Numbered from the stretch's first letter, positions 1 through 10,970 are shown. The stretch: DNA of 38,478 nt from Gnetum montanum (GCA_015680685.1 MNCI01014598.1:5632-44109); one strand, 5' to 3'. Numbers and translations are program-made. Notes: generated by a model from the sequence alone, not told the origin.

Positions 1-171
1 ACTAAACCATACATGACAAAGCAAATACTAGTCTAGGTGGAAAAACAGTGAACTGTGATCAACGTATAACTATCTAGGTGCCACAACTAGTCTATTTGCG
101 AAGTTCGACTGGATCGCACGTACATGCTTGTATTCATATGCTTCAGCGTAGGGGTACCTTTCCACTCATCA
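1..171 (+). repeat. L-family LTR, 3' terminal part (truncated by window edge)
   Basis: This segment matches the reverse complement of 31791-31970 closely, and 20040-20218 more loosely. Shared landmarks include ACTAAACCATAC, the dinucleotide-rich stretch around CTAGTC, and the terminal CTCATCA at 165-171. On the plus strand it is the U5 end of an LTR whose promoter part lies outside the window. No tRNA-like primer-binding site is evident just after position 171, so it could be a solo LTR or the end of a decayed element. Confidence 0.75.
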
Positions 172-2939
172 GTAGGGTTCATTCCAAGCAAGGACCATAT
201 AGAACATTTTTCAAATCATTCCTAGTGAAGTTGAACATTGTATATTTGGGCTCTCATGAGATAAATTTACCACAATATGACATTTCTTCTTTACATGACC
301 TATGTGCTTCATTATTTGTTTGTTCTAATCAATCTTTGATGGTACATCATGCTTTCTCTTATTGCATTGATGTTATTGATTTAATCTTTAGGTTGTGCTA
401 TGCTAGATAGGATCAAATTGATAGGGTTTCATAATCTTCTTTTTGATGTTGTAACTGCTTTCTATATGGTCCAACTTGACCCTTGTAAGTGGTGCCTATA
501 GCATGAAAGTATTTAATCTATCAAGCAACTTGACAATGTTACCCATGGGATCCCTTCAACGGAGTTGCTCATCGTAGTTGAAGATAGATGTGAAATCAAA
601 GTAGATTGCATTCTCATGAAAAAATGTGATATGCACTTACTAAAGAACTCGCTAGGTCTCATTCTTCTTAATTTCCATTCCTTCTTTGTTCTTGGCTAAC
701 TATGGACTCTTTGACCTATGAGAGGTAGTTATTATCAAAAAAGGAGTAATATGTGTGCTTCCTAGTATATATTAATATGAGAAGATATATAGCATAGAGT
801 AGTGATCTTGTATAATTACTACTATTCCTAAACCCCTAGTATCTTCCTCAACCATGATATTAAGTGATGGGTGGTGAGTGGTTCCTATACCTAACATCTA
901 TACAAGTGTACATAGTAGACTTTGTTGTAATCCGTAGAAAAGATAGGCTCATACTTGGAATTTGAATTTCCAATTCCCTTTCAAGTACTTTATGTTTGAT
1001 GTGTTTCTTAAAAATGTTCAAGTATTTTGATATGTTTTAGATAAATTAAAATTCTTTATTGTTGTTATTCACATAAAATTAACATTACCATGAGTTTAGC
1101 AATGTTGTTATTATAGTGGTAGTAAATAAATAATAAGCATCAAAGGTAGAGAATAATAAGAAAAGTCATGTTGTGAAATGGATTGAACTAGAAAATGATA
1201 TCTACAGATTCCATCCTTATAATATGGTTCCTCATAATATAAATAATGAAGGATTTTTATGTTAATCAGTCCATAGTTTGTTGACTATGTATAAATGATT
1301 TTTTCTATCAACTATTGATTGTATTTATAATAGTAAGCTCATAAAAGTGAATGTTTTATAAAATTGAAAACCTATTCAAATAGTTGTAAAATACTCAAAA
1401 ATTCTCTAAATATTAAAATAAGAAGTAAAATTCTAAGAATGGATAGGCTAAACATTTAGAAGTAGGATTAGTGGATCATCGGTTGGTGTCTTTCTAGTTT
1501 ACAGTTGCAGTTGCTCACAATGTATAGTTAAGCATGACCAAGTCATATTGTTGATGTATTATATAATGAAAACAAACTACGCAAAATATAAGAGAACACT
1601 AAGTAATGAAAATGGGATTCCACATCTACCTTGAGCCAAGAACACCATGAGATACATGAAGAGGGCTTGCGATTCCACAAAAGATGGAGAATGATTGGAG
1701 AAATACCTTTAAGAGCACATAGTTGAATGCAACCAATTGGAAATGCAAAAGATTTAATTGCAAAAATGTCTGAGGATAAGAGACTTAACTATCCCAACTA
1801 AGAGCTATGAAAGTGGATCTACTTAGGAATTTCAACATGTCAAACTAATACATTGAACAAAGACATGAAAAGGAACAGTGAGGTGAGTTATGGAAAGCAC
1901 TGATGGATGAGATAGAAAGCAGAATGGATTTCCCAATCATGGTCACATTGAGTCCCCTATGGAGTTTATTGTTAAATGACCTAATAAAAGTTCATCCTTA
2001 GACCAAACCCAAACCAACCACTTTTAGCAACTTCACATTGCCACTCTAGGACCAGTCCACCTTCTCAAGATACAAGAATACTCCCATAGATAACCACCAT
2101 TCCTTATTTGAGTAGAAAAGAGAAACAAGAAGTGAGAAAGGGTCTTAGTTAGAGAGGACCTTCAAGAATGGGTAACATGTCTTTCGAGTTCCATAACCAA
2201 TACATCTAGCCCATTTATTTTGTCTAAGGGGTATGCCTTGAATTACCATCGTATTTTTTTTCTTTCTTTTTCTTTGATTTTATGTTTTCTATAAATTTTT
2301 GGATGAAAGCCACACCATGCAAAGACTTATCTAACTTCATATTATTGGTCAACATGGAATAGTATGAAATCCATGAAAACACACTTGCACTCAAGCAAGT
2401 AGAGAGGAAAAAAGAGAATTGAATCCTTTTGATGTCACACCCTTTTTAAACCTTTAAATCTTTTCCAAGTTTGGAAACTACTAGTGTTACAAGCTCATTA
2501 AAGCTTTACTAATGAAAAAGTAATCTCATATTTCCAAAGCTAGGAAAATCATAGAGTTGGTGGATGGGTGGATGATGTGGAGTCACTACCTATTCCATGA
2601 AAGAGAACCTTGTCTTAGTCATTAGTCATCAAAATTAAAAAATAGAAACTAGATGTTAGCAATTAAAAACATTAGGTATAATCCACCATTACCAAATAGC
2701 TATAGCATCATTGTGTCCTATTGGTAATAAAGCACTTTATTAGAAAATAAGAAAAATTGACACCAAAATAAAGTAAAATATACATGAAATTGAAAAAATA
2801 TTCAAGAAAAATAAAACATACTAACAATGTTGTAAAACAAAAATTTTTAAAAATAAAAAACTGTAAAACAAAAATGGTATAAAAATAAAGAGAGTGTAAA
2901 AAAAAAAATTGTAAAATGAAAAGGTAGAAAAATTGAAGA
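172..2939. other. Non-coding, AT-rich sequence
   Basis: No reading frame here shows a recognisable domain. The open frame at about 78-410 runs across the LTR end and reads as low-information sequence. Stops are dense in all frames from 420 onward. I saw no tandem repeat, RNA gene or convincing promoter. The left end of gypsy element B should lie near its right side, but I could not place its 3' LTR. Confidence 0.5.
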
Positions 2940-2943
2940 GTCC

Positions 2944-2951
2944 TTTATATA
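2944..2951 (-). promoter_or_regulatory. Possible TATA box of the 3' LTR of element B
   Basis: The minus strand reads CTATATAAAGGACTC here, about 150 bp beyond the integrase remnant in the same orientation, which is where the U3 promoter of B's 3' LTR would be expected. The surrounding sequence does not match the L-type LTR at the other end of B, so the link is positional only. Confidence 0.25.
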
Positions 2952-3099
2952 GTCAACATGGAGGAACATCTCCCCCATGACTAAGTTAGAAGGAGGATAT
3001 CTGAAAGATTGAGCAAGGTCATCCATCCAATGAGGTCTTACATGCATTGGCTTGTTTAGGCTCATGGAAAGGCTTAAGTTACTACATGTTGGCCAATTA

Positions 3100-3540
3100 C
3101 ATTTTGTTCAGGCTTTCAGGTTTGTAGATCATCATGGCCCCAAAAGGAAGGATTCAATAAGTGATATAAGGCCCTCCCCACAATGTCTAGAACTTAGTTC
3201 ATTTAGGTATGTGTGTTGGACTCCAATAGAGGGCCTTGTCTCTAGGTTGAAATTCCACTTTTCTTATCCTAAGGTCATAGTGTTGTTTATTGAATGCTTG
3301 GTGCATTCCATTCCAATACAAGGCCACCAATCAATTCTATTCTAGCATGTTAAGGTTCATCAATCTCTCTTTTTGTGCTAGGATTAGGTCAAGTTCAAGG
3401 TCATAGGATATTGAAACTGTATAGAGCTTAGGTTTCATTTTTTTTCTAGCCTATGTTGATAGCAATTAGGTGTTTAGGGCTTTGATTGAACATTCTAAAA
3501 TTTTTTCCCAATCCCATGGCCAAGATCTGAGTGCCCAGGT
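3100..3540 (-). pseudogene. Ty3/gypsy integrase C-terminal remnant (element B)
   Basis: On the minus strand, with in-frame stops, this stretch shows the typical end of a plant gypsy integrase. First comes a W-x-x-D-W-E-K-type segment (about 3485-3535), then D-L-E-L-D and an AFNKQ-like stretch. Next is RIRKVEFQPRDKALYW (about 3222-3270), matching the family pattern of basic residues followed by F-x-x-G-D-x-V-L. Then GGPY (about 3165-3178) matches the 'GPY' motif, and a GA-x-x-I...LNKM tail follows. The zinc-binding HHCC region and the DDE core are absent, so only the last third remains. It lies on the same strand as the Gag-protease remnant at 13414-16463, separated from it by element A and by a deletion that removed RT, RNase H and the integrase core. 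Confidence 0.8.
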
Positions 3541-3791
3541 GTTGCTAGAGTTGTATGTGACACTCCCTAGATTGATGTAACAATGTATAGGGGACTCTAA
3601 AAGTTTTCTACAAGGAAGAAGGACAATGTATGAATTCCAAGAGTTAGAAAATATTTTGTTTCTTCATTCTTCCTCCATTTTTAACATTGATGATGTTCCT
3701 AGCCTTTGAATCCTATAATGTCAAGCATCTTGGTTTCCACAAGCCTAGCATCATCAATTTTGATCACTGGTTTCATGTAATTTTCATTGTC
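3541..3791 (-). pseudogene. Open stretch of element B, left of the A insertion
   Basis: The minus-strand frame from 3791 to 3699 is open and ends at a TAG. When A and one copy of the 5-bp duplication are taken out, it continues in frame into the minus-strand open stretch at 13196-13310. The encoded sequence is acidic and asparagine-rich near the junction. I do not recognise the domain. By position it lies between protease and integrase, so it could be part of a pol linker or of sequence B captured. Confidence 0.45.
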
Positions 3792-3796
3792 ATGAG
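3792..3796. repeat. Candidate target-site duplication, left of element A (ATGAG)
   Basis: ATGAG occurs immediately before the left LTR and again at 13191-13195 immediately after the right LTR. Five base pairs is the usual duplication size for Ty3/gypsy. The alignment of the two LTR starts is ambiguous by about 4 bp because they do not begin with a clear TG. The rejoined open frame supports this placement. Confidence 0.6.
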
Positions 3797-5303
3797 AAAA
3801 ACACCACAAAAATTTGGACCTAACACTTTCAGACAAGAATCGAGCTAAGTCATGGTGCTTCCCAGCATGACCGAAATTTGCGAGCTTCACAAAAAGCATT
3901 AAATGGAGTCGAATCAAGCACGTAAAAGTTCCCCAAGATCCATTGGAGACTACATCAACATCTAGCAACAAGAACTATAGGTTTAAAACTCAAAATACTT
4001 AGTTTTGAGTCATTATACTTCTTGCACACAGGCCTACACGCCTAGTGTGCAGCTCAGCGTGCAGCAAATTTTGTGCACCAAAAACTCATCAAAACAAGTT
4101 AGAAATGAAGGTTTGGACCCCTCGAGACCTTCACCAAGGTCCCCAATAGCTCTCAAGCTCTTGAAAATCAAGTTTTGAGCTCCAAATGATGGGTTTTTAT
4201 TCCTACACACCAGCGTGCATGCATGCAGGTCAGCGTGCAGCAACTTATGGGCCCTAAAATGAGCCAAAGCATGCTAGAATTGAGCATCTGGACCCCCCAG
4301 GACCTTCACCAAGGTCCCCAACAGCTCTCATGCTCTTGAAAATCAAGTTTTGGGCTCCAAATGATGGGTTTTCATTCCTGCATGCCCAGCGTGTATGCCC
4401 AGCATGCACCATCAAGGATCTCTCAAAACAAGCACCCCAGAACAAGATCTCCACCTACAATCGACTCTCAGAGGTAAGGAAATTGTTAGGCATCATCCCA
4501 GGCTTCCAAAAATGAATATTCAACCTTGAAATGATGCACTTCCATGATCTATATGCTAATCATAAATACTCTGCATGCCCAGCGTGTACACATTGGCATG
4601 CAGCACGTTGTACAGTTGTAATATTCTTTACACTCGGGCAACATAGCCACATGTCATCTGACCCAAAATTTTGTTACCCACGGTCATTCATACCCTTCCA
4701 GATCCAAATCTAACATCCAAGATCTCATAAAAATCCCAATTTTTCACTAGATCAAGGGTGGGAAATTTTTATAGACAAACACAAAAACTAAATAAAAAAC
4801 ACTTAGCAAATCTAGACATCAACCTCTATATGCTGGGGCATCAGACCTGGAGGCTGCATTTCCTTGCAACCCAAAACCTGCATCTCCCAGCATCTATCAT
4901 CACCAATCAGGGCTAAACGTCTGCCTTGTGATTAATCCACAACTACGTTCTGACCAGTGCACACTGTAATCACTTTTTCAATACAAAACAGTTTACATTT
5001 TTGCTCGGATTTATTACAGTTTTCTTTGTTTTTCCAATTTACATTTACATTCCAATTTACATTATTGTGTCTGTTTATGTTACGATTTATGTTTAATATG
5101 CATCGTTTACATATAACCCAACACATTGCAAAGTGTGTACATTGGGGAAATCCTCATTTGATCTGTTTGCGGACCATTCAAGAAACTCTCCCTTCGTCCA
5201 CTCCAACTTGCCCTCAAGAGAAGGTAGAGTCTTCTGTGCCTGTCTATAGATCTCTTAGTCTCTGTTTCATTCTAGCCTTGCACTGATGACTTCATACAGT
5301 ACA
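3797..5303 (+). repeat. Left LTR of element A
   Basis: It aligns over almost its whole length with 11545-13190: the start is around CCACAAAAATTTGGACC, the middle carries the repeated AAATGATGGG modules, and both copies end AGTACA. It is about 140 bp shorter than the right LTR, mainly because it has two rather than three copies of an internal module of about 175 bp. No clear TATA box was found. Confidence 0.88.
4134..4480 (+). repeat. Two internal ~175-bp modules in the left LTR of A
   Basis: The segment starting CCAAGGTCCCCAATAGC at 4134 recurs at 4309, a period of 175. Each module contains a poly-pyrimidine/AATCAAGTTTTG stretch, AAATGATGGG, and a short cluster of GTGCATGC/GCGTGCAGC words. 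The right LTR has three such modules starting near 11880, 12048 and 12227. Confidence 0.75.
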
Positions 5304-5304
5304 G

Positions 5305-5326
5305 TTTTTGGCACTTAAAGGAGGGC
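5305..5326 (+). other. Probable primer-binding site of element A (decayed)
   Basis: The left LTR ends ACA and is followed by GTTTTTGGCAC. In many Athila/Tat-type plant gypsy elements the LTR is followed by a TTTTTGGCGCC-type primer-binding site complementary to a tRNA 3' end. The first part matches and the rest has diverged, so the tRNA assignment is uncertain. Confidence 0.45.
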
Positions 5327-5680
5327 CCTTCTTGATCATTTCTCAGATCTACTTCGATCTACGCCCGATCTCTTCAAATCTGCTACACCACCTTGTAGAT
5401 TTGCCCCTCACAGTCACGAATCTACTCTTGGTTCCATTAGATCCTCCATCATCAGCTCTAGATCTGAGTTCTCCTCATTCAGATCTGCATCCTCTTCAGC
5501 CAGATCTGCATGTTGTACCAGGTACACACTGTGACTTCGCCTTTCCCTTTGCAAAAGTTTCACTTTTCTAGGATACACACTACCTTATTCTTTCATTTTC
5601 ATCTTAAAACACATATTTTTTCTTACCTATAAGGTTGCATGATATACTACATCCTTGGTATATGCTAACCACTTACTCTA
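5327..5680. other. Leader of element A before the minisatellite
   Basis: Non-coding leader between the primer-binding site and the 40-bp repeats. It is pyrimidine-rich with repeated AGATCT/GATCTG words (5346-5510). Short open frames show no domain. Confidence 0.5.
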
Positions 5681-6160
5681 CATGTTGTAGACCCTGTCTA
5701 CATGCAGCCTTGTTTTCCTGCATGCTATAGACCCTATCTACATGCTGCCCTGTTTTCCTGCACACTGTAGACCTTGTCTACATGCTGCCTTGCTTTCCTA
5801 CATCCCGCAGACCCTGTCTATAGGTTGCCTTGTTTTCCTGCATGTTGTAGACCCTGTCTACAAACTGCCTTGTTTTCCTACACACTGTAGACCCTATCTA
5901 CACGGTGCCTTGTTTTCCTACACGCTGTAGACCCTGTCTACATGCTGCCCTATTTTCTTGCACACTGAAGACCCTGTCTACACGTTGCATTGTTTTCCTG
6001 CACACTGTAGACCCTGTCTACATGCTACCTTGTTTTCTTGCACGTTGTAGTCCCTATCTACACACTGCCCTATTTTCCTACATGCTGCAGACCCTATCTA
6101 CATGTTGCCACCATTTTCAGCACGCTGACCACTCTGTCTGCATGTTGACTATTGTAGTTT
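5681..6160 (+). repeat. 40-bp minisatellite, about 12 units
   Basis: Units start every 40 bp from 5681 (5681, 5721, 5761 and so on to 6121). Each has the plan CATGCTGTAGACCCTGTCTA followed by a CATGCTGCC...TTTTCCTG half. The last two units are more diverged, and weak echoes (TGTATGCTGTGA-like words) run on to about 6240. Because 40 is not a multiple of 3, open frames across it are artefacts of the repeat. Tandem repeats in untranslated parts are common in Tat-lineage elements. Confidence 0.92.
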
Positions 6161-6581
6161 GTATGCTGTGAACCCAGTTCACATGCTGTGATCAGTTCCT
6201 GTATGCTAACAACAGTGCCTATACGCTATGAGAGTGGTCTGTACACTTGAATAGTCTTCACACATTGTGTATAACCCTCACAAGCTAAGCATACAGGGTT
6301 ATACACTAAGTAAGCTATTCATAATTTTACACTTAGCCAAATTTTTCTCCTGTTTACGCCATACATGCTGACAACACTTAGAAAATTTTCAGTGTTCACA
6401 CGTTGGACACTTAGAAAAATTTTTAGTATTTGCATGCTGGACACTTTTCACACTTAGCTCAAAACACACTCAGCACCTATTAGCTAGCCCGTATGTTGCC
6501 CCATCACACATCACCATAGAGTCATCTCAAAATTCTAATGCACGTACCTTCTTAATCCTCACATAGGAAAAATACAACTTT
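6161..6581. other. Remainder of element A leader
   Basis: Decayed repeat echoes rich in CACGCTG/TACACTT words, with a local duplication around 6365-6440 (CACTTAGAAAAATTTT-like words twice). No coding signal until the Gag frame opens at 6582. Confidence 0.5.
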
Positions 6582-9500
6582 ATGTGTGTGAAGATTCAGG
6601 TAAACCTTCCCCTTGACACCACAGAACATGAAACAAAACAAAACTTCAAGCACATATACATGGAAGTTCATGAATCCATCCCCTTTGTATATGACATCAT
6701 CCCCCTTTCTGAGCCTCATCACCAACTCATCTCTCAGCTCCTTCTGGCAAGGAGCCAAAACACATGGTGACCCACTGAGAAGCCCCAAAACCAACATGAT
6801 ATAGATGACTTCAACTCATAATCTAAACCTGAGGATTCATACCCCACCCTCACTCCCCACGCCTACATGAACCCATCACTCCAGCCTTGTATGGGACAGA
6901 TGACCACTTACCAAGTGTCAATAAGCATACAAGCACCGGTATTCCAACAGAGATTACCCATGCCCATCTCCACCCAGTACATACCACACATACAAACACA
7001 TGGAGCCCCTTTCATCACTTCAGCTCTGCACATCTAGAGTGTTACTTCACAGTTTGTGTCTAGGCAAGGAACCATACCCCTTGTTCAACAACCCACTCAC
7101 TTCAATGTGCCACACCCCACGACCACAACTTTGAACATTGCTCCACACCAACAAATGACAACCCAACAATCTCTCCAACCAACTAATCTACCTACTGCTC
7201 AAGAATGGGCAGAAGTAAAACAATGGATGCAAGCATTAGCTGACAAGCTAAAGCACCTTAAAACACCCAACATCGAAGTAGTTAAAGAACTAGACTTCTA
7301 CCACGATGATCTAATTAAGTATTCAGTGCCACCGCTAGCTTTACCCAAAGAAATCACACTGCCCCAATTAACCAGGTACAATGGGAAGGGAGATTCGAAG
7401 ACTCACTTAGTCACGTTTCGATCAGAAACTCTATTGCTTCAAGCTTGGCCCCACGCAATCTTATGTATGTTTGCTATGTCCTTAATGGGTGTAGCCTTAG
7501 ACTGGTATCGAGCTCTGCCCCGTAAATCCATATCCTCTCTTGAGGATCTATTACACCAGTTCGTTACTAGGTTTAAGTACAACCTAAAGCCTAAGGCCAC
7601 ACTAGATACTCTGATACAGGTGAAACAAGCACAACCTGAGCCTGTGCAGAAGTTCATCCAATGATGGAGTGTAGTCCTTATCAAACTTCATGAGCCCATC
7701 CCTAAAAAGTATTTTCTTACGATTCTGAAGGGAGTCATAAATGACTTTATTAAGTCAAAACTATACTACCTAAGTGCTCAAACATTGAGCCAAGCATTCA
7801 CACAGATCAAGAACATAGAACAAGCTACACAAACTAGCAATGATCCTACCTATGTGGCTTACAAGAACCAACATGTTTCCAAACAATAGACAACAATGGA
7901 AACTATAGCTGCAAGCACAAAAACAATAAACACTAGTACCAACTTGCCTACAATGATAGGGGCCATCCCCAGGTTCAACTTTTAGCACAAGAATCGCTCT
8001 AAGTACGCGTCGCTACTTGTGCAACCTTCTCAACTACTAGAGCAACTCCTTAAAGCCAAGAAAATCCAATACAAACACATGGCGGAGAATCCTCACCGCC
8101 AACACAATAGGTACTATGAGCTACTCAGGAATCCCACCTTAGCAGCACCAAACGAGCCCCCAGTTCCACGACATTTCTAGTTAGACCAATTCTGTCATTA
8201 CTACTAGATGTCTGGTCACAACATCGACACCTACTATGCATTACAAGATGATCTACAAGCAATGATGGAACAGGGCCAACTAAACGTCAACACCCTAAAT
8301 CAACCTAGCACAGATGATGCTTCTTATGTCATAAACTCCATTGGCATAAATAGTAAGCCTAAACCTATGCACCAACATTTTGTGATCCATGTGCCTCCCA
8401 GCAAGGCAATAATCCCCTCTGCCTCCATGAGCAAGGGGCCTTCCATCGTCATCAAGGTGCCACCTAGAGCATCGACGACATCTTTTGTGGTTAAAGTACG
8501 ACCACAGTCATCCGCTAAGATGTTAAACTAGCATGATACACCGACATCAACCGTAAAGAAACCTTTCGTAATCAAGGTACCACAACAATCTAGTTAAACA
8601 CCAATGACTCCTCCCAAACTACCATTTGTCATAAAGGTGTCACCACGCGATCGGCCCTCACCTACCCAGAGCCCAACCATAGGCAATGTCTCAACCTCTT
8701 CTCCTTCAAGAGTCAACCTTGCCAATGACATGGGTAAGCCTACAAAATGGTAGTAGAAGAGGACAAAGAAACAATGAACAACATCCACAATTAAAGCAAA
8801 GGCCACACTGAGTACACAGCAACCAAACGCTGGGGGGGTCATCCCCCTAATTCCAAACAAACCAGGCCCAAGCCCTTGACCCATACAGAGGCAACCAACA
8901 CAATGACAAATAACACAGACTTTGTAGCTACACTGGCCTAGGTGAAACAAATGCTCAAACAAAATAACACAGCCATGAGCTTGTACGACTTGGTCATGAC
9001 ATCATTGGCTCATTGTGAAGCCTTAGCACAAATGTTATCATCCATTCCTATTACAGAGGACATCCCTGCTAACATGGAATCCATCCATACAATGATTTCA
9101 CAATACACACCACAAGGATTAGGTTCAAACACCTTAGCCTTCTGCAACGATGCAGTTAAAGTCAACCCTGAATGAGGGGAGGTCACAACAACTCCATTAT
9201 CGATTAGCATACATGTTGAACAATGAACCATTCGCAGAGTGCACGTTGATGATGGAATGGCAACAAATGTAGTTCTATACTCCGTCATCAACAAACTAGG
9301 CATGGCAGATGAGATCATGCCAATAGAAACCATGTGTCTAAAATCCTTCAATGGATCACGTGTCACAGTCAATGGCATCATTAACTTAGCCTTCTTGGTA
9401 GGTGAATAATTCCCCACTACCGCGGAGTTCACTATCATAGAAGAGATGTCCAGTTTCAACATGATTCTTGACAGACCTCGACTAGCATAACAACAAACCA

Positions 9501-9940
9501 TTTCCTCACCGATACATCAAGAAATATGCCTTCCATATGAAGGTGGACAAGTCATTATAAATGGCAAAAAAACTGCCTTTCAAGCTGATCACAACATAGA
9601 CATGTCACAAATCTTGAAAGAGGAGCCTCTTGAAGCAACACACATGGCAAGAAACACAACACCTAGAGACAAAATACCCAGACAGGTGGCAATCGACATA
9701 GTATTTAGAGCTAAAACGCCTGAATGAGTAGTAAAAATCATAAGCCTCCAAGCGGAGCCTAAGCCTAAAATGCTTCCAAAACCACAACCGGTTAGGTGAC
9801 AACCACATGATCAAAATGCCCCTATAGCCAAAAACAAGTTGGATCTCTGCACACTCTTCACATTCTTTTGTCATGCATATGTCATGTTAATTTGTATTGT
9901 ATTAGCTTACACATTCTCTCATGGCCTAAAAAGGCCTTAA
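6582..9940 (+). pseudogene. Gag-protease gene of element A (degenerate)
   Basis: A single ancestral frame can be followed from the ATG at 6582 to about 8745, broken by about ten stops (for example 6768, 7035, 7662, 7887), then in another frame from 8747 to the stop at 9938-9940, so there is one frameshift near 8745. Order: a Q/T/P-rich N-terminal region; a retrotransposon Gag domain at about 7360-7870 (RYNGKGD, ALDWYRALPR, NLKPKATLDTL, PVQKFIQ); a decayed CCHC knuckle near 8185-8225 (C-x-x-Y, SGHN, DTYY) followed by LQDDLQ; a linker with repeated F-V-I-K-V-P motifs (8370-8640); a helical SLYDLVM segment (8970-9050); and an aspartic protease with DDG at 9248-9256, TNVVLYSVINKLGM and MILDRPRLA (about 9460-9488). 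A hydrophobic segment of about 20 residues (9850-9920) ends it. Gag would form the particle and the protease would mature it. The gene is dead. Confidence 0.85.
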
Positions 9941-10110
9941 GCTAAACTGCGGCCCAAAATGGTCTTAAACCATCACCCTTTCACATTGTTTTCTATTTAC
10001 TTCTGCATTTTAGTTCATGTCTTCTACAGTTTCTATTTAACATTATTTTCTCTAGTTGCTTTTTTTTACAGGATCATACAGACACACACGCATGCATCCA
10101 CACCAATAGT
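9941..10110. other. Start of element A 3' non-coding region
   Basis: Immediately after the Gag-protease stop there are GGCCTAAA/AGGCCTTAA words and a second GGCCCAAAATGGTCTTAA. A similar GGCCTA-rich stretch lies just after the Gag-protease frame in element B (13315-13400, minus strand). It is followed by a T-rich tract (10000-10070). Confidence 0.4.
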
Positions 10111-10375
10111 CTTGGCATCATGACTTAAAATTGATACCACACTTCGTCTTGGCATCATGACCTAAAACGGATACCATAGAGCATCCAGTATGACATTAAA
10201 CTACCACAGTTTTTTCCTCCAAAGTCTGCTAAGACTATAAACTAGCTCGTCTCTTCATAGTCTACCATGACTATAAACTAGCATCGCACCATCCGCTATG
10301 ATGATAAACTGGAAATTTCCAATAGGTTATGATATTAAGCTAGCCCATGATAGTCTGCTAAGACTAGAAACTGGC
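10111..10375 (+). repeat. Array of about eight 31-41 bp units around a TGACTATAAACTAGC box
   Basis: Eight related boxes start near 10121, 10158, 10191, 10232, 10268, 10299, 10330 and 10361. The first two units are nearly identical over CTTGGCATCATGACYTAAAA. Later units follow GTCTGCTAAGACTATAAACT or CATGACTATAAACTAGC. Spacing settles to 31 bp in the last four. It lies between the protease and the right LTR and does not code. Confidence 0.75.
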
Positions 10376-10866
10376 AAGATCATCTCTGGCACATTCATCT
10401 ACTGCTATAATTCATGACATTTCTTCATCAACGCTTGTCACATGACTCATCACATCGGCTCTGACAACACTATTGCTGCTCATTTTTTTTACCTTAATTT
10501 TCACATGGTACCTCCATTTGCATCGACCACATTCATGTCTAAAGTGTTCGCTAACTCATTCATTTGTGGTTTTCTTGTCTTCTTCGATTTGTGTTTGTAG
10601 GATGACACCCAGCGGTGCTCATACATAGATACACTTCATCACAGTGACAAGGTGCCACATTGTTTCTGACGCATGCAACTAAGTTAATCAATCTGTTCAA
10701 AAGTACATTCCTAGTTCCCAATACATTCTTCATTTCCCCAACACTCTCATTCCCTTTCCTACCTGGTTATAGTTCCTAGATACACCACAAAACTTTGAGC
10801 ACACTGTTTCACGCTGCAACACTCTCAAGCAATCGCAACACACAACACGGCACATGAGTATGAGTG
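10376..10866. other. Element A 3' region, unclassified
   Basis: Pyrimidine-rich non-coding DNA with CACATGAC/CATCAC words. No domain, long repeat or RNA gene was recognised. Confidence 0.4.
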
Positions 10867-10970
10867 CAAAATTAAAAAGAAAAAGAAAAAGAAAACCAAA
10901 AAAATAAAAAAAATAAAAAAATAAAAAAGAAAAGAAAAAGAAAAAGAAAAAGGAAAGATCAAAGAGCAAA
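10867..10970. repeat. Purine-only low-complexity tract
   Basis: Almost pure A/G on the plus strand, built of AAAAAG and AAAATAAA words. A minus-strand open frame across it encodes only F/L/S runs and is not a gene. It is about 570 bp upstream of the right LTR, so it is not at the normal polypurine-tract position. Confidence 0.85.

Noticed and set aside
78-410. 110-codon open frame at the left edge
   Set aside because: It runs across the end of an LTR into unrelated DNA and shows no domain; chance open frame.
5742-6171. Open frames with repeated HAALFSCTL/CFPTHCRP-like peptides
   Set aside because: They are translations of the 40-bp minisatellite in successive frames; 40 is not a multiple of three, so no repeat protein is encoded.
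7056-7058. Apparent start of the Gag ORF
   Set aside because: The codon is GTG, not a normal plant start. The same frame can be followed upstream, through stops, to an ATG at 6582.
7439-7684. Minus-strand open frame opposite Gag
   Set aside because: Shadow of the plus-strand Gag domain, which has clear homology.
9010-9501. 163-codon minus-strand open frame
   Set aside because: Lies opposite the protease region of element A, which is recognisable on the plus strand; antisense shadow.
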